Assembly: GCA_050260355.1 (NCBI GenBank)
Contig: JBLNBZ010000017.1
Location: forward strand, 1 to 9,891
DNA from: CADEFX01 sp050260355
GTDB lineage: Bacteria; Pseudomonadota; Alphaproteobacteria; Rhizobiales; Hyphomicrobiaceae
Length of the DNA stretch: 9,891 nucleotides
Reading direction: 5' to 3'
Within the stretch, counting starts at the first letter, position 1. Every line of letters starts with the position of its first letter. The position numbers and the translations under genes were made by a program. The notes under the pieces are model-generated. The model ran no database searches, was not told the origin of the DNA, and saw only the letters and a list, made by a program, of their open reading frames with translations. Below, one piece after another: positions 1 through 5,596 of this stretch.

Positions 1-1981
1 ACGGCACGTAGCTATCCAGGTCGAAGCCGGTCAACGGCTTGACGGCCGCGCCGATGAAGCTCGGGAACACGAACAGCAGCCCGGACAACCCGAACAGCGC
101 GGTCTCGAGCGGGGTGTTGGCCTTGCGGAACCGCCCCTGGAAAGCGAACGCCAGCAGGGCGATTCCCGCCGCCGTCTCGAGCGTGATCTCGATGATGTCG
201 AGCCAGTTGCCGCCTTTGGGCACTTTCAGCAGCAGGCCTAGGCCCAGCGGATCGCACACGAAGACGAACGGCACCAGGAAGGCCGGCATCGTGTACTTCC
301 ACGACTGCAACGTGGTGAGATAGGGGCTGCCGCCGGTAATGGCGGCTGCCGCGAAGGGGGACAGGGCCGTCGGCGGCGAAACCTCCGACAGCACCGCGTA
401 GTAGAATACGAACATGTGCGCGGCGAAGTCCGGCACGCCGAGCTTGATCAGCGCCGGAGCGGCGATCACCGCGCACATGATGTAGGACGCGGTGACCGGG
501 ACGGCGAGGCCGACGATCCAGACGATGGCTGCGGTGAAGACAGCCGTCAGCAGCAGGCTGCCCTGGGCGTAGCCGATGATGATGTCGGCAAACCGCTGCG
601 CAAGGCCCGTGAGCGTCACCACGCCGACGATGATGCCGGCTGTCGCGCAGGTGGCGGCGACATTGAGCACGCCGATGGTGCCTTCGGAAAGCGCCTGCAG
701 CAGCTTGGAGGGCACGAGCGCCGTGTCGGCTCGCAGGTAGCTGACCGCGATCGCCAGGATGGTCGCCCAGAACACGGACAGCACCGGTGAGAAGCCCAGT
801 AGCATGAAGGCGATGATGGAGATCAGCAAGCCGAAGTGGAACCAGTAGCCCCGCGTCAGCTCCCACAGCGAGCGGCGCTCGCCGAGAAGCTCGCCGCCGC
901 CGCCGTACTTGGCCGCGTCCAGCTCGACCATGACGAAGATGGCAAAGTAGTAGAGGAGCGTCGGGATCAACGACATCGCGATGACGTCGAGATAGGAAAG
1001 CTTGAGGAACTCGGCGATCAGGAAAGCCGCAGCGCCGAGCACGGGCGGCGAGATGATGGCGCCGAGCCCGCCCGCGGCGAGGAGCCCGCCGGCAGCGTTT
1101 TTCTCATAGCCGGCGCGTGCCAGAAGCGGATAGGCCACGGTGCCGATGGTGACGGTGGTGGCGACGCCGGAGCCGGAGGGGCCACCCATCAGGAATGACG
1201 ACAGCACGACGGCGCGGCCGGCGGCATTGCGCTTGCCGCCCATGGCAGCGAACGAGAAATCGATGAAAAAGCGGCCGGCGCCCGAATGCTGCAGCACGGC
1301 GCCGAAGATCGTGAACAGAATGATCAGGCTCGACGACACGTCGACCGTGGTGCCGAAGATGCCCTCGAGCGTCATGTAGAGGTGGCCGGTCAGGCGCTCG
1401 AGGTCGTAGCCGCGGTGGGTCCAAGGCGGCGGCAGGTGCTTGCCGAGCAAAGCGTAGGCGACGAAGACCAGCGACACGACGGGCATGATCCAGCCGGCCG
1501 AGCGGCGCGTAGCCTCCAGCAGCAGCGCGATCAGCACGAGACCGACCGCGTAGTCCATCGGCTCGGGATCGATAGCGCGGTCGCCGAACTCCGGCCCCTG
1601 CCAGGCGATGTAGCCGACCACGAACAAGCTGGCCGCGGCGCACAGCCAGTCGAGCGGCGTGATGCGATTGCGCCAGCGCTTCAGCATTGGGAACAGCACG
1701 TAGATCAGCGCCAGCACCATGCCGACGTGCAGCGGCCGCAGCAGGTAGGTGGGAACGATCGGGGTGGCGGTGAGGGGCCATGAGCCGCCGGCGGCGGCAT
1801 AAAGGTGGAAGACCGACACCGCGGCTGCCGCCAGCATGATGGCGCGGCCCAACCATCCGCCAAGGCGATTGGTTGCGCCTTCCTCCTCCTCGATGAGCTC
1901 CTCGACCCGCTTGCGCGTGTCCTCGTCGAGAGCGCCGCCCCGGTCTTCCGCGGCGACTATCATCCCCGGCCCCTGATTCAT
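1..1981 (-). CDS. TRAP transporter fused permease (TAXI type, 4TM/12TM), C-terminus cut by window edge
   Basis: This is the integral membrane part of a TRAP uptake system, with the small (DctQ-like) and large (DctM-like) subunits fused in one inner-membrane chain. The frame stays open for 660 codons from the ATG at 1981 and runs off the window at position 1, so the protein is longer than seen. A charged, Glu-rich cytoplasmic N-terminus (about residues 1-42) is followed by many hydrophobic segments. Family-typical stretches are GGPSGSGVATT (266-276), ISPPVLGAAAF (310-320) and, in the second half, SEVSPPTAL near residue 530 followed by AITGGSPY. The start is supported by AGGAG eight bases upstream; a second ATG at 1963 is less likely. 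It lies 126 bp downstream of the TAXI binding protein on the same strand, its obvious partner. Families of this kind use an ion gradient to import organic acids or amino acids; the substrate here cannot be read from sequence. Confidence 0.93.
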   Translation of the reverse strand, partial: MNQGPGMIVAAEDRGGALDEDTRKRVEELIEEEEGATNRLGGWLGRAIMLAAAAVSVFHLYAAAGGSWPLTATPIVPTYLLRPLHVGMVLALIYVLFPMLKRWRNRITPLDWLCAAASLFVVGYIAWQGPEFGDRAIDPEPMDYAVGLVLIALLLEATRRSAGWIMPVVSLVFVAYALLGKHLPPPWTHRGYDLERLTGHLYMTLEGIFGTTVDVSSSLIILFTIFGAVLQHSGAGRFFIDFSFAAMGGKRNAAGRAVVLSSFLMGGPSGSGVATTVTIGTVAYPLLARAGYEKNAAGGLLAAGGLGAIISPPVLGAAAFLIAEFLKLSYLDVIAMSLIPTLLYYFAIFVMVELDAAKYGGGGELLGERRSLWELTRGYWFHFGLLISIIAFMLLGFSPVLSVFWATILAIAVSYLRADTALVPSKLLQALSEGTIGVLNVAATCATAGIIVGVVTLTGLAQRFADIIIGYAQGSLLLTAVFTAAIVWIVGLAVPVTASYIMCAVIAAPALIKLGVPDFAAHMFVFYYAVLSEVSPPTALSPFAAAAITGGSPYLTTLQSWKYTMPAFLVPFVFVCDPLGLGLLLKVPKGGNWLDIIEITLETAAGIALLAFAFQGRFRKANTPLETALFGLSGLLFVFPSFIGAAVKPLTGFDLDSYVP

Positions 1982-2040
1982 GCCCGTCTCCTGATGCGCC
2001 TCGGCGTCTTATGCAGACGCTGACGCGGGCGGCAATTCGA

Positions 2041-2083
2041 CCAAAAAACGAGCTGCCGGGCTCTGCGCATGCCCGGCATGCTC
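2041..2083 (-). terminator. Intrinsic terminator-like hairpin between binding protein and permease genes
   Basis: Read on the minus strand, arms GAGCATGCCGGGC (2083-2071) and GCCCGGCAGCTC (2061-2050) pair over 12 bp with one bulged A. They enclose a 9-base loop and are followed by CG and six consecutive T (2048-2043). This is a textbook Rho-independent terminator shape. It sits 25 bases after the stop of the binding-protein gene and about 60 bases before the permease start. It would end many transcripts after the binding protein, with permease made by read-through or from its own promoter. The structure is seen directly; its strength is inferred. Confidence 0.65.
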
Positions 2084-2107
2084 GGCTCCGTGGCGCCCGC
2101 CTTGGAG

Positions 2108-3070
2108 CTAGTCGACGTTGATGCCCTTTTCCTTGAAGTACTTGAGAGCACCCGGATGCCAGGGGACGCCGATCAGCTTGGTCTTCTGGTTCTCCGGCAC
2201 CACGCTCAGGCCTTCCTTGTGCACGCGGCCGAGGTCCTCCCGCTTCTCGAGCATGGTCTTGGTCAGCTTGTAGGCGAGGTCCTCGGGGAAGCTCTCGTTG
2301 ACCGCCATGATCGTCCACACGGCAGTCATGGCAGCGTCCTTCTCCTGGTTAGGATAGGAGCCCTTCTTGATCGTCGCCTCGCCGTAGATCGGACCATACT
2401 TCGCGACGACGTTCGGCAGCACGTGGGCGTGGTCGAGGATCTTCATCTTCACGTTCGGCGTCGCGGCAACGTCGGTGATGGCTGCGGTCGGCACTCCGGC
2501 GACGAAGAAGAAGGCGTCGATCTTGCCGTCCTTGAGGGCGTTGGCGGACTCCGCGGCGCCGAGCCGCTCGCGCTTCATGTCCTTATCCTTGTCGAGGCCT
2601 GCGGCCTCGATGATGCGAAACGCGTAGACCTCGCTGCCGCTGCCAGGCGAGCCGGTGGAGACGCGCTTTCCCTTGATGTCCTCGAACTTCTCGATGCCTT
2701 TGCCTTCGAGCGTGATGACCTGCATCACGTTGGGATACATGACGACCAGGCCGCGGATCGGCAGCTTCGAGGTGAACTTGTCACGGCCGTTGATGGCGTC
2801 GACGGCGGCGTCGACCTGTGTGAAGGCCACGTCAGCCTTGCCCGAGCCGATGAGCTTCATGTTGTCGATCGAGCCGCCGGTCACCTCGGCGGTTGCGGTA
2901 AGTCCAGGATACTCTTTGGCCAGAATCGCGCCGAAGCCGCCGGCGAGCGGGTAATAGACGCCGCCGGTTCCTCCCGTCGCGATAGAAAGCTGCTTGGCCT
3001 GCTGTGCCTCGGCGGGCGCGAAACCGAGCGAGGCGAGAAGCGCCAGCGCGGTCAGGGCCTGTCGTTTCAT
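2108..3070 (-). CDS. TAXI-family TRAP transporter solute-binding protein
   Basis: This is the periplasmic substrate-capturing subunit of the TRAP transporter whose fused permease lies downstream. The 320-aa product starts with a Sec signal peptide: basic MKRQ, hydrophobic ALTALALLASLGF, then a probable cleavage after AEA at about residue 22. The mature N-terminus carries the TAXI signature ATGGTGGVYYPL (31-42). The rest fits the NMT1/THI5-like periplasmic fold, with segments such as VAFTQVDAAVDAI and PGSGSEVYAFRI. Length matches the family (about 310-340 aa). An in-frame ATG at 3166 would add 32 residues, but the start at 3070 places the signal peptide at the N-terminus and has AGGGAG upstream. 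The gene is 133 bp downstream of the oxidoreductase gene and separated from the permease by a terminator-like hairpin. Known TAXI proteins bind glutamate-like or other organic anions; the ligand here is unknown. Confidence 0.95.
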   Translation of the reverse strand: MKRQALTALALLASLGFAPAEAQQAKQLSIATGGTGGVYYPLAGGFGAILAKEYPGLTATAEVTGGSIDNMKLIGSGKADVAFTQVDAAVDAINGRDKFTSKLPIRGLVVMYPNVMQVITLEGKGIEKFEDIKGKRVSTGSPGSGSEVYAFRIIEAAGLDKDKDMKRERLGAAESANALKDGKIDAFFFVAGVPTAAITDVAATPNVKMKILDHAHVLPNVVAKYGPIYGEATIKKGSYPNQEKDAAMTAVWTIMAVNESFPEDLAYKLTKTMLEKREDLGRVHKEGLSVVPENQKTKLIGVPWHPGALKYFKEKGINVD

Positions 3071-3110
3071 TGCAATGGTTCTCCCTAGGTGCCTCAGAAG
3101 CGATCGACGC

Positions 3111-3129
3111 CAGGCCGCGGCGCGGCCTG
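3111..3129. repeat. 19-bp perfect inverted repeat in the leader of the TAXI gene
   Basis: CAGGCCGCG and its reverse complement CGCGGCCTG flank a single central G. The repeat lies 41-59 bases upstream of the binding-protein ATG on the minus strand. It could fold as an mRNA leader hairpin or be a dyad operator. No T-tract follows, so it is not a terminator for the upstream oxidoreductase gene. Function unknown. Confidence 0.4.
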
Positions 3130-3134
3130 CGAAG

Positions 3135-3148
3135 CGGCTAATTAGCCG
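3135..3148. promoter_or_regulatory. 14-bp perfect palindrome upstream of the TAXI gene, possible operator
   Basis: CGGCTAATTAGCCG is perfectly self-complementary, AT-centred with GC arms. It lies 65-78 bases upstream of the binding-protein start, in an otherwise very GC-rich gap between the oxidoreductase stop and this gene. Size and placement suit binding of a dimeric regulator of the transporter. This is inference from symmetry only; no regulator gene is in the window. Confidence 0.35.
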
Positions 3149-3203
3149 AAAGCGGTGCGGACGCAAAGGCTTGCTCTGGCGAGATAATTTGTCTGCTGGC
3201 AGA

Positions 3204-4178
3204 TCAAACCTGCACGATCACCTTGCCGACGACTTGGCGGGTCTCGAGCGATTTGATGGCCTCGCCGGTGCGCTCGAGCGGGTAGGTGGCATGCACGTGC
3301 GGCCTGAGCCGCCCCTCGGCAACCCATCCGAGCACCTGAGCCATATTGGCGCGGTTGCCTGCGGGGTCGCGCCGCGCTGCCTCGCCCCAGAACACCCCGA
3401 CGATGGCGCAGCTCTTGAGGAGGGTCAGATTGAGCGGGATTTTGGGGATCTGACCAGCGGCAAAGCCAATGACGAGGTAGCGGCCGCCCCAGGCGATGGC
3501 GCGCAGGGCAGGCTCGGCATACTTGTCGCCGACGCAGTCGTAGACGACGTCGACGCCGCGGCCGTCCGTCAGGTCGCGCAGGCCCTGCTTGAGATCGGTC
3601 GAGCTGTAGTTCAGGACGTCGTCGGCACCGTGCTTTTTGCACAGCTCGAGCTTCTCGGCGCTGGATGCGGCTGCGATGACCCGCGCGCCCATCAGCTTGG
3701 CGATCTCGACCGCGGCCAGGCCTGCGCCTCCGGATGCGCCGAGCACCGCCACCGTCTCGCCAGCCTCGAGTTGGCCGCGGTCCTTCAGTCCATGGATGGC
3801 CGTGCCGTAAGTTATGGTGACGCCGGCCGCCGCCTCGTCGCTGACGCCGTCGGGAACCGGCAGCAGAACATCGGCGCTCACCGCAACCTTCTCCCGCGCG
3901 GCGCCCGCGCCGAGGTAGCCGCACACGCGCTGCCCCGGCTTCAGGCCCGACACGCCGGGGCCCAGCTTCTCGACGACGCCGGCCATCTCTCCGGCAGGGG
4001 AGAAGGGCAGCGGCGGCTTGTACTGGTATTTCCCGCGGGTGATGAGCGTGTCGAAGAAGTTGAGGGCCACCGCCTTGACGCCCACGACGACCTCGCCGGG
4101 ACCGGGCTCCGGATCGGGCAGCTCCTCGACGACCAGCGCGTCGGGACCATCGAGCGTCTTGCAAAGCACGGCCTTCAT
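3204..4178 (-). CDS. NADPH:quinone oxidoreductase-like protein (zinc-independent MDR family)
   Basis: A cytoplasmic medium-chain dehydrogenase/reductase of the quinone-oxidoreductase branch, expected to use NADPH to reduce quinones or other electrophilic carbonyl compounds. The product is 324 aa, the normal family size. The GroES-like N-terminal domain holds ALNFFDTLITRGKY (38-51) and PFSPAGEMAGVVE (58-70). The Rossmann domain has the dinucleotide motif GASGGAG (147-153), where family members often have GASGGVG, followed by GARVIAAASSAEKL and later DVVYDCVGD (210-218). The zinc-binding Cys cluster of true alcohol dehydrogenases is absent. The ATG at 4178 is chosen over an in-frame ATG at 4229 because AGGAGG sits six bases before it and family proteins begin with MKAV-like sequence. 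It reads in the same direction as the TRAP genes and could share transcription with them, but the 133-bp gap leaves that open. The methyltransferase gene is divergent. Confidence 0.94.
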   Translation of the reverse strand: MKAVLCKTLDGPDALVVEELPDPEPGPGEVVVGVKAVALNFFDTLITRGKYQYKPPLPFSPAGEMAGVVEKLGPGVSGLKPGQRVCGYLGAGAAREKVAVSADVLLPVPDGVSDEAAAGVTITYGTAIHGLKDRGQLEAGETVAVLGASGGAGLAAVEIAKLMGARVIAAASSAEKLELCKKHGADDVLNYSSTDLKQGLRDLTDGRGVDVVYDCVGDKYAEPALRAIAWGGRYLVIGFAAGQIPKIPLNLTLLKSCAIVGVFWGEAARRDPAGNRANMAQVLGWVAEGRLRPHVHATYPLERTGEAIKSLETRQVVGKVIVQV

Positions 4179-4201
4179 GTGGGACCTCCTGAGAGCACGC
4201 A

Positions 4202-4229
4202 AGCTTAGGGCAATGGCGGCCGGCATCAA
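4202..4229 (-). promoter_or_regulatory. Weak promoter candidate for the oxidoreductase gene
   Basis: On the minus strand TTGATG (4229-4224) and TAAGCT (4207-4202) are spaced by 16 bases, about 24 bases before the start codon at 4178. The -35 match is fair and the -10 match poor. It falls in the 84-bp divergent gap shared with the methyltransferase gene. Low confidence. Confidence 0.22.
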
Positions 4230-4262
4230 GCAACGGGCCGGAACCTACCGGGACGCACGCGG

Positions 4263-4826
4263 ATGAGCCCCAGCACACCTCCACCCTCGACCCGCGGCTA
4301 TTTCGGCATCGGCGCCGAGCGCATCTCCAAGAGCCTGAACCTCGGCAACCTGATGCGGTCGGCGCACGGGTTCGGGGCCAGCTTCACCTTCACCATCGGC
4401 GCCACGTACCAGGCGCTCGAGGCGGCCGCCGATACGTCCAAGGGTCGCAAGCATGTGCCGCACTTCAACTGGGCGAGCCTTGATGACCTCGCGTTGCCGC
4501 AGGGCTGCAAGCTCGTCGGCATCGAGCTCTTGGATAAGTCGATCGATCTGCCGAGCTTCCGCCATCCGCTGCGCGCGGCCTATGTGCTCGGACCCGAGCG
4601 CGGCGTGCTGTCGGACAAGCTGCTGGCGCGCTGCGACTACGTGGTGAGGATCCCGACCAGCTTCTGCATCAACGTCGCCATGGCCGGCGCCATCGTCATG
4701 TACGACCGCGTGCGCACGCTGGGCCGGTTCACGCCGCGTCCCTTGGCCGAGGGCGCTCCGACGGAGCCTGCCGAGCCTCATGTCTACGGCGGCAAGCCTG
4801 GCGCGGGGCGGCCCTCCAGGACTTAG
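4263..4826 (+). CDS. SpoU/TrmH-family RNA 2'-O-methyltransferase
   Basis: A 187-aa SPOUT-fold enzyme expected to transfer methyl from S-adenosylmethionine to a ribose 2'-OH in tRNA or rRNA. The three SpoU motifs are present in order. Motif 1 is LNLGNLMRSAHGFGA (25-39), with the conserved Asn27 and Arg32. Motif 2 is YVLGPERGVLS (107-117), with Glu112. Motif 3 is IPTSFCINVAMAGAIVMYD (130-148), where the usual Ser-Leu-Asn is Cys-Ile-Asn. Motifs 2 and 3 would form the trefoil-knot cofactor site. There is no separate N-terminal RNA-binding domain of the RlmB type, and a Pro-rich tail follows the catalytic core. It differs from the shorter TrmL pattern, so no specific name is given. The ATG at 4263 has only a weak purine-rich sequence before it. 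It is divergent from the oxidoreductase gene, and the exact RNA target cannot be told. Confidence 0.9.
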   Translation: MSPSTPPPSTRGYFGIGAERISKSLNLGNLMRSAHGFGASFTFTIGATYQALEAAADTSKGRKHVPHFNWASLDDLALPQGCKLVGIELLDKSIDLPSFRHPLRAAYVLGPERGVLSDKLLARCDYVVRIPTSFCINVAMAGAIVMYDRVRTLGRFTPRPLAEGAPTEPAEPHVYGGKPGAGRPSRT

Positions 4827-4966
4827 GGGCGAGTGTGGCGGAGCAATTGGCAACGGCTGTGGAAAGAGGCAATATAAATGGCATAAGATGCGGCAGAGAA
4901 GACGGCAAAAGTAGTGGGATCGCATCCGGATTCATGCGTCTATATTGTTGATACGTATTATTAAAT

Positions 4967-4979
4967 CAGAGAATCTCTG
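4967..4979. promoter_or_regulatory. 13-bp inverted repeat in AT-rich leader of the broken Fic gene
   Basis: CAGAGA and TCTCTG flank one A, 12 bases before the ATG at 4991. Just upstream is an AT-rich stretch (4939-4966) with the 8-bp palindrome ATACGTAT and TTGATA, which looks like a former promoter. The base composition contrasts with the surrounding GC-rich genes. The repeat may have been an operator or leader hairpin of the Fic gene; this is inference. Confidence 0.3.
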
Positions 4980-4990
4980 GCGATCTGGAC

Positions 4991-5463
4991 ATGGCAAAGA
5001 AAGCGGCAAAAATACCGGCAAGAAAGACGGCCACCGCATCCCCCCGAGATGACGGAGAAGATGTGGCGCTCATGGAGCCGATGCGGATTGGTGAAGAAAA
5101 CTCCGCGCGTCAGGAACTGAGCGAACTGGTCCTGGAGCTTACGAAGCGATCGGCCTCGTTTCGCGCAAGCCTATCCTGAGATGGGCGGCTGAGGAGATCG
5201 ATTCTGGCCGTTTGCCCGCTCAAGCCCCCCGCGTGCTAGACGCCATTCTTTTTCGTGGGTCGCTACCTCGAGCGGAGGTCGAGACAACTGTGGGGCAGTC
5301 CGCTCGAACGGCTAGAGCAGTGACCAACGCCTTGTGTCGCCACGGGATCATAATGTCGCCTGGGCCAAGGGCCGATTGGCGGATCGCATTTCCGGCCAAC
5401 CTAGCCGCCAGAATCACGCCCGGCCTGTTCCCGGAGCCTGCAGCAGCAAGCCCGACCGCTTGA
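4991..5463 (+). pseudogene. Fic-family protein gene, core deleted and frame-shifted (pseudogene)
   Basis: Two fragments resemble opposite ends of one Fic/Doc-type protein (usual length about 370-400 aa). The first, 4991-5179, gives 62 residues: a Lys/Ala-rich start, then LMEPMRIGEE and SELVLELTKRSASFRASL, like the N-terminal region of bacterial Fic proteins, ending at TGA. The second is open in the next frame from about 5161 to TGA at 5463. It reads ILRWAAEEIDSGRLP, then RVLDAILFRGSLPRAEV, ending NLAARITPGLFPEP, like the C-terminal winged-helix domain of the same family. The junction lies near 5170-5178. The Fic core, with the HxFx(D/E)GNGRxxR motif that transfers AMP to target proteins, is missing altogether, an estimated 200-250 codons. 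One deletion explains both the loss and the frame change. No catalytic activity is expected. The 62-aa piece could still be translated, but no good Shine-Dalgarno precedes it. Family assignment is from memory of homologues. Confidence 0.72.
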
Positions 5464-5559
5464 TGGTTGCCTTCGCTGCCTTCGGGCTGCGGTCTCTGCA
5501 TGTCGGCCGTCGCCCACGGACGCATGTCAGGAGCTGCCCACAGTCCCGAGCTGCAAGGG

Positions 5560-5588
5560 CTGACCGCGCCGGGGCGAGCCTCTATATT
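5560..5588 (+). promoter_or_regulatory. polA promoter, probably giving a leaderless transcript
   Basis: CTGACC (5560-5565) and TATATT (5583-5588) resemble sigma-70 -35 and -10 boxes with an ideal 17-base spacer, in a GC-rich setting. The -10 box ends 8 bases before the polA ATG at 5597, so transcription would begin at or within a base or two of the start codon. There is no Shine-Dalgarno sequence between the box and the ATG. Both facts agree with leaderless translation from a 5'-terminal AUG. Confidence 0.5.
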
Positions 5589-5596
5589 CCCCGCCC

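Noticed and set aside
1104..2318. Minus-strand open frame (404 codons) overlapping both the TRAP permease and the binding protein
   Set aside because: It crosses two well-supported genes and an intergenic terminator, and its Arg/Gly/Ala/His-rich translation is typical of a wrong frame.
3071..3203. Terminator for the oxidoreductase gene
   Set aside because: The two dyads in this gap are not followed by a T-tract on the minus strand.
2994..4208. Plus-strand open frame (404 codons) opposite the oxidoreductase and the start of the binding-protein gene
   Set aside because: Antisense shadow of two convincing minus-strand genes; no motif.
4991..5179. The 62-aa frame as a stand-alone antitoxin of a toxin-antitoxin pair
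   Set aside because: Its sequence matches the N-terminal part of long Fic proteins, and the C-terminal part of the same family follows at once in another frame, so a deletion remnant explains it better.
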